From the NCBI GenBank assembly GCA_021776175.1, contig JAJFGJ010000003.1, forward strand, positions 251,159-315,158: a DNA stretch of 64,000 nt, read 5' to 3'. Each line of letters opens with the position of its first letter. Within the stretch, counting starts at the first letter, position 1. The stretch is from Kiloniellaceae bacterium. Its GTDB lineage: Bacteria > Pseudomonadota > Alphaproteobacteria > Kiloniellales > J153. Positions 1 to 7,415 of this stretch are shown piece after piece. Position numbers and translations under genes: made by a program. The notes beneath the pieces were generated by a model. The model searched no databases. It saw only the letters and a list, made by a program, of their open reading frames with translations, and was not told the DNA's origin.

Positions 1-138
1 CGCCGCACGGAGCTTCTCGTTCTGATCACACCGCGCGTCGTGCGCGACCGCCGCGAGGCGCAGGATGTTACCGACGAACTTCGCAAACGCTTGACCGGGA
101 TCGAGCCCTTGCAGCAAAAGATCCAGACCCCGCAGTGA
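1..138 (+). CDS. gspD: Type II secretion secretin GspD, C-terminal end (partial)
   Basis: Only the last 45 codons are in the window; the reading frame is open from base 1 to a TGA. The stretch TELLVLITPRVV is the typical last beta-strand motif of GspD-type secretins, the multimeric outer-membrane channel of type II secretion. A short charged tail follows, ending in QQKIQTPQ. The gspK-like gene begins 13 bases later on the same strand, which supports a gsp operon that extends to the left. A related secretin of another system is possible, but the neighbouring GspK makes GspD the best call. Confidence 0.8.
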   Translation, partial: RRTELLVLITPRVVRDRREAQDVTDELRKRLTGIEPLQQKIQTPQ

Positions 139-151
139 GCCGGATACAGTC

Positions 152-1081
152 ATGAAATCGCGGGGACTCGCGCTGGTTACGGTGCTGTGGGTCCTGACGC
201 TGCTGTCCTTGATCGCCGCCAGCTTCTCGAATTCCACCCGAACCGAAATCAAGCTCGCCTTCAACCAATCGGAAACCGCGCGGGCCGAGGCCTTGGCCGA
301 CGCGGGCGTGCACACCGCGATCCTTGGCCTTATGGCGCGCGAGGCTTCCAGTCAATGGCGTGCCGACGGCACGGTCTATGGATGGCGAAGGGGAGACGGC
401 GAAATCCGGGTCCGGATTTGGGATGAAGGGGGTAAGATCGATATCAATGTGGCCACGGACGTAATGCTCAAGGCGCTGTTCGTCGCCGCCGGGCAGGAGC
501 CGGACGAGGCTGCGGTTCTGGCGGACCGGATCTTGGATTTTCGCGATACCAACGATTTGCGCCAGTTGAATGGCGCCGAGGACCGCGATTACCGTGACGC
601 GGGGCTGCCCTATGGGGCCAAGGACGCGCCCTTCGAAGTCTTGGAGGAATTGCGTCAGGTCCTTGGCCTGACTCAGGCAATCTACGAAACGGTCGCGCCG
701 GCCATAAGCGTTCGCGCCCGTCAACGCCGGCCGCATGAAGCGACCGCTCATCCTTTGGTGAAAGCCGCCTTGGCCGGTGAAGTCCTGGATCGCGAGCCGC
801 CCGAAGACACCACCCTCTCTCCGGAGCCGACCGAAGCCGGCGTCACGCCCTTGGAACCACCGCTTTCCGGCACGCAACAAGAGGCGGAGGACGGCGAATT
901 TCCGGCACGCTCGCGGATCAATACATTCACGATCCATGCTGAGGGGCGAATGGACACCGGATCGGTTTTCGCCAGAACAGCGGTGGTGGAGATCGGCACG
1001 GGCGGCGACGTTCCGTTTGAATTTTGGTCATGGGCACAGGGAAAGCGGTCTTTGTTTCCCTTTGCCGCGGACCCGCGCTAG
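152..1081 (+). CDS. gspK: Type II secretion minor pseudopilin GspK
   Basis: This 309-residue protein has a short basic N-terminus and one hydrophobic helix (about residues 7-25, GLALVTVLWVLTLLSLIAA), followed by the NQSETARAEALADAGV region that is typical of GspK. GspK is the large minor pseudopilin that caps the type II secretion pseudopilus with GspI and GspJ. It lacks the Glu5 found in other pseudopilins, as expected for GspK. The segment DEGGKIDINVA and the helical domain after it also fit the family. It follows the gspD tail by 13 bases. Residues 210-260 are Pro/Glu-rich and look like a linker. The next gene is on the opposite strand, so this ends the gsp unit. Confidence 0.85.
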   Translation: MKSRGLALVTVLWVLTLLSLIAASFSNSTRTEIKLAFNQSETARAEALADAGVHTAILGLMAREASSQWRADGTVYGWRRGDGEIRVRIWDEGGKIDINVATDVMLKALFVAAGQEPDEAAVLADRILDFRDTNDLRQLNGAEDRDYRDAGLPYGAKDAPFEVLEELRQVLGLTQAIYETVAPAISVRARQRRPHEATAHPLVKAALAGEVLDREPPEDTTLSPEPTEAGVTPLEPPLSGTQQEAEDGEFPARSRINTFTIHAEGRMDTGSVFARTAVVEIGTGGDVPFEFWSWAQGKRSLFPFAADPR

Positions 1082-1085
1082 GGCG

Positions 1086-1727
1086 CTACTGCGAGGCGGC
1101 GCGCTGGGCACGGCTCCGCTTGCCGGCGTCAGCCACGAAGCGGGTGAAAATATCGCTCAAGGCGGTGTCCAGGGCCTGCACGGAGGCTTCCACACTGTCG
1201 TTTTCGGCCTCGATTTCGCGGCCATAGCTCTGCACGACGACCAGGTTCCGGCCGTTGTCTACCGTCATGGCGAGTTCCAGTTCCGCGACCACGCGGGTCC
1301 CGCCGTCTTGCAACAGGCGTTCCAGGCGCCGGATGCGTCCCGTGACTTCGTAGTCAGCCGGCAGGCGCAAGTCCGGTGTGATAACGGAGGTCGCCGCGCC
1401 ACTGCTTCTTAGATAATCCACGAGCTGCGTTTGCAGCATCCGGGGCGGGGCTTCGGTCCAGTAGTGGTAATCGTGCTGCTGCACCTCGTGCGCGCCGCTG
1501 TCGCTGTACAACAGCGGCCGTTCGCGCAGCAAGCCTTCCGCCTCGATGGGCGCCACCGAGATCGTGCCCGGAAAGAAGGCTGCCGCGCCAAGCGGGGCCT
1601 GGACCGAAACCCGGTAAAAATGGTCCCTCGGCAGGGGCGGTGTTGCGCCAAGGCAGCCGCTCAAGGCGGCGGCCAGTATCAACGCTGCTTGGTATAAGGC
1701 CAGCTTCCTCGTGTCTGGAAAGGTCAT
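1086..1727 (-). CDS. ABC-type transport auxiliary lipoprotein (PqiC/DUF330-like)
   Basis: A 213-residue lipoprotein with a signal peptide and the lipobox LSGC at about residues 22-25. The rest, HFYRVSVQAP near the start and YWTEAPPRMLQTQLVDYL in the middle, fits the ABC-type transport auxiliary family (PqiC-like), which works with MCE proteins at the outer membrane in lipid transport. Its start codon overlaps the mlaD-like stop (ATGA), so the two are translationally coupled and it is the last gene of the lipid-transport operon. The C-terminus is basic (KRSRAQRAA). Its converging neighbour gspK ends 4 bases away. Confidence 0.8.
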   Translation of the reverse strand: MTFPDTRKLALYQAALILAAALSGCLGATPPLPRDHFYRVSVQAPLGAAAFFPGTISVAPIEAEGLLRERPLLYSDSGAHEVQQHDYHYWTEAPPRMLQTQLVDYLRSSGAATSVITPDLRLPADYEVTGRIRRLERLLQDGGTRVVAELELAMTVDNGRNLVVVQSYGREIEAENDSVEASVQALDTALSDIFTRFVADAGKRSRAQRAASQ

Positions 1728-2701
1728 CGGGTATCCTCGGGTTGGCTTACCTTGGCCTCGGACACCGCTTCGCGTGGCGTGCTTCCAAGCAGGACGGCGG
1801 GATTGTTGCGGATAAGCCGGCTGAACTCGTTCATGTTGCGCGCCGTTCCGTCGAAGTTATAGACGATCGTGTCGACGCTGCGCGCCATGGCCGCGAGGGT
1901 ATAGCGCAGGTCCTTCAGCGTTTGTTCCACATCGGTGTCGCTGGCGTCGACCAAGGCGTCCAGGTTCGCGGTCATGTTCAGCAGCCTGTTCATGGACAAA
2001 GCGAGGTCCTGGCTCGCGCCGGCGATTGTTTGGCTCGCGCCGGCGATTGTTTGGGTCGTGCTTTCGGTGTTTTCGATGGTCCGTCGAATCGCCTGGACGT
2101 TCTCATCGGCTAAAATAGCCTGTATCGGAGTCAGGCTTTCGTTGAGGCGCCGGGTGAAGGTCACCAACTCATCGGTGATCCTTGGCGTGTCGCGATTGAA
2201 GGTGCTGACCAGGGAGTGCAGGGTGCCGAGCAGGGGCTTCACGGTGCCCTCGCTTAACGATGTCAGTTGGCTGGCGGCGCCGCGCATGGCGGTAAACATG
2301 TCGGACGGCGCGGCACTGGGGATGTCGCCGCCAAGGGCGACGGTTTCCACCGCATGGCCGCTTTCTATGTCTAGCGTCTTCGCGCCCAGAAAGTTGGAGC
2401 TGCCGATCCTGGTCACGCTATCCACCGGGATGCGCCAGCCTTGCTTGACGCTGATTTCGATACGGAACCGGCCCGGGCCAGGCTGCTCACCGGCTTCGAT
2501 ACGCTCGACCTGTCCGACAGGGAAGCCTTCGAATCGGACCTGAGTCCCAAACTTGATATCGGCCACATTGCCGAGAGACACGAAATACCGGTCCGTGGGC
2601 CCGGTCCGCCCGGTCAATACGGCTATCGACCCGACTGCCGCCACGATCATGGCGGCGACAAAACAACCGACTAGTATGTAATTGGCTCTGTTGTTGTACA
2701 T
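1724..2701 (-). CDS. mlaD: MlaD-type MCE-domain lipid transport protein
   Basis: This 325-residue protein has an N-terminal transmembrane anchor (about residues 9-30) followed by an MCE domain (YFVSLGNVADIKFGTQVRF and GFPVGQVERIE, about residues 39-120). The long C-terminal part is helical. MCE proteins form hexameric rings on the periplasmic side of MlaFE-type transporters and pass phospholipids between membranes. It lies 26 bases after the ATPase gene and overlaps the auxiliary lipoprotein gene by 4 bases. A perfect 21-bp tandem duplication (2011-2052) gives a repeated TIAGASQ heptad inside the helical region. The protein is longer than E. coli MlaD (about 180 residues), as is usual for MCE proteins paired with a PqiC-type lipoprotein. 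Confidence 0.88.
   Translation of the reverse strand: MYNNRANYILVGCFVAAMIVAAVGSIAVLTGRTGPTDRYFVSLGNVADIKFGTQVRFEGFPVGQVERIEAGEQPGPGRFRIEISVKQGWRIPVDSVTRIGSSNFLGAKTLDIESGHAVETVALGGDIPSAAPSDMFTAMRGAASQLTSLSEGTVKPLLGTLHSLVSTFNRDTPRITDELVTFTRRLNESLTPIQAILADENVQAIRRTIENTESTTQTIAGASQTIAGASQDLALSMNRLLNMTANLDALVDASDTDVEQTLKDLRYTLAAMARSVDTIVYNFDGTARNMNEFSRLIRNNPAVLLGSTPREAVSEAKVSQPEDTR
2011..2052. repeat. 21-bp perfect tandem duplication inside mlaD
   Basis: Two identical 21-base units (2011-2031 and 2032-2052) occur inside the mlaD-like gene. On the coding strand each gives seven residues (TIAGASQ), so the frame and the heptad spacing of the predicted helix are kept. A third, diverged heptad (DLALSMN) follows. 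This looks like a recent in-frame slippage event. Confidence 0.9.
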
Positions 2702-2727
2702 GGCGGCGTCCTGTTTGCGAAACGGCC

Positions 2728-3573
2728 CTATGCCTCGCCGGCCAAGCGGCGCAGGTATTGATCCGGGTCAAGCGGTGTGTCGTCGGGCTGGCGGTTCAGC
2801 AATCCTTGTACTCTTGGGTTGCTACTGCTTCGAACCTCGTCGGGGGTGCCGACTTCCAGGATTCGCCCGCTATCCAGGATCGTGATGCGATCGGCGATTT
2901 TGAAGGCGCTGTGGATCTCGTGGGTCACGACGACAATGGTCATGTCCATGGCGTCGCGCAGGCGCAGGATCAAATCGTCCAAGGCGGCGGAAACCACCGG
3001 ATCGAGGCCGGCCGAGGGTTCGTCGAAGAACAACAGCTTGGGGTCGGTGGCGATGGCGCGCGCGACGGCGGCGCGCTTCAACATGCCGCCGGAGAGCTCC
3101 GCCGGCATAAGATCGCCAAATCCCGATAGATTGACGATCTCCAGCTTCATGCGCGCCATGATGTCCATGGTTTTTTCGTCAAGCCGGGTATGTTCGCGCA
3201 GGGGCAGCTTGATATTTTCGGCGACCGACATGGAACTGAACAGAGCGCCGCCTTGGAAGGCGACCCCGATACGGCGGCACTGGTCGAGCATTTCAACCGG
3301 ACCAAGCTGGGCAAGATCCTGACCGAGCAGTTTGATGGTACCGCCGCTGGGCCGCTCCAGCCCAATCAGGTGGCGCAGGAATGTGCTCTTGCCCGACCCA
3401 CTGCCGCCCATGATGACCATGATCTCGCCGGCGCGTATGGACAGGTCAATGTCGAACAGAACTTGAGTTTGCCCGTAATGCGCGTTGAGGCCTTGAACCG
3501 CGATAGCGCCCTCGTCCGGTGGGGCAAACGGCGCCGCGGCGGTGGGTCTCGTATGGTGGGTTTCCGTTATCAT
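2728..3573 (-). CDS. mlaF: MlaF-type ABC transporter ATP-binding protein
   Basis: A 281-residue ABC ATPase. Walker A is GGSGSGKST, the signature is LSGGM, and Walker B is LLFFDEPSAGLDP, followed by the switch histidine in VVTHE. The phrase FDEPSAGLDPV with LSGGMLKRAAVARAI is characteristic of the MlaF group that drives phospholipid transport with MlaE and MCE proteins. It starts 3 bases after the permease gene ends and is followed after 26 bases by the MCE protein, the usual order. The N-terminal 20 residues (Thr/Ala/Pro-rich) precede the ABC domain and could be shortened by a later start. Confidence 0.9.
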   Translation of the reverse strand: MITETHHTRPTAAAPFAPPDEGAIAVQGLNAHYGQTQVLFDIDLSIRAGEIMVIMGGSGSGKSTFLRHLIGLERPSGGTIKLLGQDLAQLGPVEMLDQCRRIGVAFQGGALFSSMSVAENIKLPLREHTRLDEKTMDIMARMKLEIVNLSGFGDLMPAELSGGMLKRAAVARAIATDPKLLFFDEPSAGLDPVVSAALDDLILRLRDAMDMTIVVVTHEIHSAFKIADRITILDSGRILEVGTPDEVRSSSNPRVQGLLNRQPDDTPLDPDQYLRRLAGEA

Positions 3574-3576
3574 GAC

Positions 3577-4365
3577 TCAGCGCGTCGCCAGGTAGCCGAA
3601 AATCATGTCGGTCACGATAATGGCGGAGATCGCGTGAACTACCGCGCGCGTCGTGACCCGGCCGACACCTTCCGAGCCGCCGGTGACGAGCGAGCCGTTC
3701 ACCGAGGCGATGATCGCGATCAGAACCGCGAACAGCGCGCTCTTGCCCAGGCCGTGCAGAAGGTCGCCGGGGGTCAAAACTTCGATGGTTCCGACCACGA
3801 AGGACGCGAAGGATGTTTCCATGGAAGCCGAGACAAAAAGGCCCGCGGCGCCCAAGCCAACCAAGTTGGACCACATGGCGAGCGCCGGGAGCATAATCAG
3901 CATGGCCAGAGTGGCCGGAGCGACAAGAAAGCGGACCGGATTGATACCGATCGTGCGTAGCGCATCGACTTCCTGACTTATCGTCATGGAGCTAAGCCGC
4001 GCGGCCAAGGCGGAACCGGAGCGGCCGGCCATGAGTATGCCGATAATGAGGGGCGAGAATTCCCGTGTCAGCGCCAAGGCGATGCCGACATGGGCGAAAG
4101 ACTCGGCGCCGAACAAGCCCAGGGAGTAAAGGCTTTGCACGGCCAGCATGAAGCCTATCGCGGCCGCCAGCAGGGTCGCGATGGGCAAGGCCTCGATACC
4201 GACCTGCATCATTTGCTTCACCACGCTGGCGAGCCGGACCGGTTGGCGCCAGCGGCGCCCGAACAAAGTCCAGAACAGACTCTCCGCCAAGAGACTCGCG
4301 GCGTACCCGGTTTCGTCGAGCGCGCGCGCACTGCGCCGGCCGGTTTGTTCCATGAAATTCAACAT
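3577..4365 (-). CDS. mlaE: MlaE-type lipid ABC transporter permease
   Basis: A 262-residue membrane protein of the MlaE/TtgE permease family. It contains five or six hydrophobic segments and the family motifs REFSPLIIGILMAGRSGSA and SQEVDALRTIGI, which contact the ATPase. It would form the inner-membrane core of a phospholipid transporter. The gene begins 17 bases after the STAS-domain gene and runs directly into mlaF. ATG at 4365 is used; a second ATG four codons later is also possible. Confidence 0.9.
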   Translation of the reverse strand: MLNFMEQTGRRSARALDETGYAASLLAESLFWTLFGRRWRQPVRLASVVKQMMQVGIEALPIATLLAAAIGFMLAVQSLYSLGLFGAESFAHVGIALALTREFSPLIIGILMAGRSGSALAARLSSMTISQEVDALRTIGINPVRFLVAPATLAMLIMLPALAMWSNLVGLGAAGLFVSASMETSFASFVVGTIEVLTPGDLLHGLGKSALFAVLIAIIASVNGSLVTGGSEGVGRVTTRAVVHAISAIIVTDMIFGYLATR

Positions 4366-4382
4366 CGCGGGGCCGGCCGGAT

Positions 4383-4709
4383 CTACGCCCGCACGGCGCT
4401 GGTCAAGTCGTCGTGGATGTCGAATACGGTGTCGAGGCGCGCCAGCGCCAGAACCCGCATGGCTTGGGGATTTACCGTGATCAGGGCCAGGTCCGCGCTA
4501 TTCTTGCGCGCTTCCTGCAAGGCTTCGATCAGGCATGCGATTCCTGAGCTGTCGATATATTCGACCTCCGCCATATCGACCAAAATCATGCGCCCTTGCT
4601 CGACCGCGCCGAGGAGTACCTTGCGGACCTGCGGTGCGTGCTCAAGATCTATTTCACCGGCTAGGTGGACAACACGGCGATTGGTGATTTGGCCCGTGGT
4701 CTCGGTCAT
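4383..4709 (-). CDS. STAS-domain protein (MlaB-like / anti-anti-sigma type)
   Basis: This 108-residue single STAS domain carries VEYIDSSGIACLIEAL, with Ser55 of the DSSG motif at the position phosphorylated in SpoIIAA/RsbV. STAS proteins of this size are either anti-sigma antagonists controlled by RsbW-type kinases, or MlaB, the STAS subunit that binds the MlaF ATPase. Context supports both: the gene upstream (4-bp ATGA overlap) is an RsbW-like kinase, and the gene downstream (17 bases) is mlaE. My inference is that it is the MlaB-equivalent of this transporter and that its activity is switched by phosphorylation. Its fold is clear; its partner is not proven. Confidence 0.85.
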   Translation of the reverse strand: MTETTGQITNRRVVHLAGEIDLEHAPQVRKVLLGAVEQGRMILVDMAEVEYIDSSGIACLIEALQEARKNSADLALITVNPQAMRVLALARLDTVFDIHDDLTSAVRA

Positions 4710-5164
4710 GTGGACCCGTCCTTTCGCTTATACATACGCAGCAGGTTGCCGCCCCCCGGGGCCGCCAGGTATTCGAGCCGATCCATGATCGCGCTCATGA
4801 AGTAGCTGCCGAGCTTTCCCGGCTTGATATCGTGCAAGTCGCGATGCTGGATCTCGCGGGGATCGACGGTTGGCGCCCGGTCGCGTAGCTCGACGACTAT
4901 GCCCTCGCCGTACCGCATGAGAGTTAGGTCGATCTCGCCGCTCTCCCGGCCCTTATAGGCATGGAGGATAATGTTCTGGCAGGCCTCGTCGACCGCGAGC
5001 ACGACATCGCGGGCGACCGACGGTGCCAGGCCGCACATGCGCGCCGTGGCTTCGACGCCCGGACGTATCAACTTTATCCGGTCGACCTTGGCCAAGAATC
5101 GCACCTGGAGCAGAGTGTCGAGCGATTCGGCCTGGGCCGCCGCCTTAACCGCGGCATCAATCAT
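4706..5164 (-). CDS. RsbW/SpoIIAB-type serine kinase (HATPase_c_2 domain)
   Basis: A 152-residue single GHKL ATPase domain. The N-box is VLAVDEACQNIILHAYKG. The D-box is reduced (ELRDRAP) and the G2 region is KLGSYFMSAIMDRLEY, as in RsbW-like kinases, which have no histidine phosphorylation domain. Such proteins phosphorylate a STAS partner on serine. The ATG at 5164 overlaps the end of the phosphatase gene (ATGATTGA), which supports this start over an ATG ten codons earlier. Its own stop overlaps the STAS gene by 4 bases. The three genes form a complete partner-switch set. Confidence 0.85.
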   Translation of the reverse strand: MIDAAVKAAAQAESLDTLLQVRFLAKVDRIKLIRPGVEATARMCGLAPSVARDVVLAVDEACQNIILHAYKGRESGEIDLTLMRYGEGIVVELRDRAPTVDPREIQHRDLHDIKPGKLGSYFMSAIMDRLEYLAAPGGGNLLRMYKRKDGST

Positions 5165-6398
5165 GGGTCTTGACCCAGGCGTCGTCGATGGCAAGAACGG
5201 TCAAGTCGTCGCGCAGGCTCCACCCCTCTTGGTTCAACTCGCTCAAGAGAGCTTCGATGCGCTCGGCCATGGGCAGGGACGAGAAGGACTCCATCATCTG
5301 GATAAGGCCGTCGGCACCGAGCTGCTCACCCTGGCCATAGCGAAACTCGGTCAAGCCGTCGCTGAAGATGAAAAACTCTCCGCCTCCCATCTCGACTTTG
5401 CGTGCCGTCATGATGAGTTCGGGTAAAATTCCCAATGGCGGCGCGTCCGCTGGAAAAGATTCGTATCCGTGATCCTGGGACCGCAGAAGCGGGGGTTCAT
5501 GCCCGGCATTGGCGAACTCCAGACTCCCGGTCGAGGGGTTATAGATGCCCGCGATCATGGTGACGAACATGCCGTGGCTGGCGGTCTCCTGAATTTCGCG
5601 ATTCAAGCGCCGCAGAATTTCGGCCGGGCAAAATATGGTCTTGCCGAGACAGCGGTACAGGCTCGCGGCCTTGGCCATGAGGAGGGCGGCATTCATGCCC
5701 TTGCCGGAGACGTCGCCCAGGGCAAAAGCGATCCGCTGGTCCGGCAAGGTGAAGAAATCGAAGAAATCGCCGGATACCTGGCGTATAGGCCGGTTGAATC
5801 CGAAGATTGGATACTCGCCCGGGGTGACGTTTGGCAAAAGGTGGCGCTGAATTTCAGCCGCGAATTCCAAATCGCGCGCCGTGTCTTTCTGGTCGTCGAC
5901 CGCTTCCTTGAGCTGAGCGTTCGTGATGGCGAGGGCGGCCGCGTTGGCCATGGCCAGCAGTAAGGCCCGGTCCCGCCCATCGAATCCGGCGGCGCCGGCG
6001 CGCCGGGTCAGCCGCGCGGCGGCATAAGGTTGGCCGAGCGGCAATATCGGCGCGCAGATGGCGGGAATCGCCGTGGCATCCGCCTGACCGCACACGATGG
6101 TACGTTGTTCCAGACAACGTACGAGCATCGGGTCGTCGCATTGTGCATTCGTGCGGCGCGTGATCGATCGGCCGCGCGATGTACTAAATGCGAAGCCGCT
6201 CGGGCTTCCGCGCCAGAGATAGATTTCCGCGATCTCGGCCTGAAGATTCTTGACCATGCCTTCCAAGGCAATGTTCAAGGTCGCCGGCAGGTCGCGTTCG
6301 ATGGTGAGTTCGCGGCAATAACCGGCCAAGATTTCGGCGTCGGAAATCGTTTCTAGAACTGGCTGGGCGGCGGCCAAAGAGGCGCTCGTGGCGTGCAT
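5157..6398 (-). CDS. GAF-SpoIIE/RsbU-type PP2C serine phosphatase
   Basis: A 413-residue protein. The N-terminal half (about residues 20-175) resembles a GAF sensor domain. A short linker with EFAAEIQRHLLPN leads to a PP2C-like SpoIIE domain: SGDFFDFF, ALGDVSGKGMNAALLMA, FANAGHEPPLL and FFIFSDGLTEFR carry the metal-binding aspartates. Such enzymes dephosphorylate the STAS protein that the RsbW-like kinase phosphorylates. It is the first gene of the operon that continues through kinase, STAS and Mla transporter genes. The N-terminal region is presumably the signal input. No membrane segment is seen, so it should be cytoplasmic. Confidence 0.88.
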   Translation of the reverse strand: MHATSASLAAAQPVLETISDAEILAGYCRELTIERDLPATLNIALEGMVKNLQAEIAEIYLWRGSPSGFAFSTSRGRSITRRTNAQCDDPMLVRCLEQRTIVCGQADATAIPAICAPILPLGQPYAAARLTRRAGAAGFDGRDRALLLAMANAAALAITNAQLKEAVDDQKDTARDLEFAAEIQRHLLPNVTPGEYPIFGFNRPIRQVSGDFFDFFTLPDQRIAFALGDVSGKGMNAALLMAKAASLYRCLGKTIFCPAEILRRLNREIQETASHGMFVTMIAGIYNPSTGSLEFANAGHEPPLLRSQDHGYESFPADAPPLGILPELIMTARKVEMGGGEFFIFSDGLTEFRYGQGEQLGADGLIQMMESFSSLPMAERIEALLSELNQEGWSLRDDLTVLAIDDAWVKTHD

Positions 6399-6763
6399 GA
6401 TGGCAAGACCGTGATTGGGGCGATGTCAAGCTAAAGGCTACCAGTAAATGATTAAGCCACTCTTGGCCGGTTGGCGGCTCAAGGGCGCGCGCACGATCTA
6501 TTCAATTAGAATTTCCTAAAATTTCATAAGAAGGTTTAACGAATTACGGAAACGACAATAAAATCAGCACATTCATATCGCGCTATATAAGTAGATTTCA
6601 TAATATAGATGTAATGTATAAATATTTGATACTTGTATATTGAATCTCAAATAGTATTGACGGACGTGGTGATGATGTTGCTTGCATCGGGCCACCGGAG
6701 GGGGGAGTATTGCTTGCGATTGTATGATGTTTTCTGTGAGTTCCATCCCGGTGAGGAGACGCT
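6399..6763. promoter_or_regulatory. Divergent AT-rich promoter region
   Basis: These 365 bases separate the phosphatase operon (minus) from the receiver gene (plus). The stretch from about 6480 to 6660 is strikingly AT-rich for this genome and contains several TATA-like hexamers. No open frame with coding character is seen. It probably holds the promoters of both units, but I cannot pick single -35/-10 pairs with confidence. Confidence 0.5.
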
Positions 6764-7378
6764 ATGCCCAGACTAAGTGGGATTCCGGTCCTGGTTCTCG
6801 ACGGCGATCCCAGCGTGATCGAGGACTTCGCAATCGTCTTGGGACAGTCACGCGAAGCTGGCGATGAATCCAACCCCATGGGGGGCGCATTCGAGACCGA
6901 GCTTTTGGGATCGAGCTCCGCTCGCGGCCGCTTTCCGGAAGTCGAGCTCTCGGCCGGGAAAGATGGGCCCATGACGGTCGAGGCGGGCCGCCGGGCGGTC
7001 GAGCGCGGACAACCATATCGTATCGCGTTTATCGATATTGGTTTGCCGCCCGGACATTGGGGCCTCGATATCGCGGCGGCCCTTCGTGCTTTGGATCCGA
7101 AGCTTCATATCGTCCTCACGATCTCGGAACCGGGTCCAAGGCCGTTCGATATCTGCGAGCAAGTCGCGCCCGCGGATCGCCTGAGCCTATTGCATAAGCC
7201 GCTTCGCGCGCCTGAGATCGAGCAGCTCATTTTGGCGGCGGAGGCCCGGCACGCCCGCGAAAGCGCCGATGAGCTGGCCCGCTCGCAAGCGCGGGGGATG
7301 TATCCTTCCCGCACCGTCAGGGAGTTGAGGTTGGACGATGGGCGAGGCGTTGTCGCCTCGGCGGAGTCCGAGGTTTGA
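6764..7378 (+). CDS. Atypical response-regulator receiver protein
   Basis: This 204-residue protein has receiver features: the acidic cluster DGDP (residues 13-16), the phospho-acceptor Asp91 in IDIGLPP, the Thr of VLTIS and the Lys of LLHKPL. The distance from the acidic cluster to Asp91 is about 77 residues, against about 42 in a normal receiver, so there is a long insertion around residues 35-75. It resembles receivers with a RGQPYRIAFID-type lead-in that often belong to unusual signalling proteins. There is no DNA-binding output domain; the C-terminus is charged and helical. A large BTAD regulator gene follows directly, so the pair may work together. Confidence 0.7.
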   Translation: MPRLSGIPVLVLDGDPSVIEDFAIVLGQSREAGDESNPMGGAFETELLGSSSARGRFPEVELSAGKDGPMTVEAGRRAVERGQPYRIAFIDIGLPPGHWGLDIAAALRALDPKLHIVLTISEPGPRPFDICEQVAPADRLSLLHKPLRAPEIEQLILAAEARHARESADELARSQARGMYPSRTVRELRLDDGRGVVASAESEV

Positions 7379-7415
7379 CGGCCTTGGCCGGAGGCCGCCG
7401 CACACCGGTTGGGCC

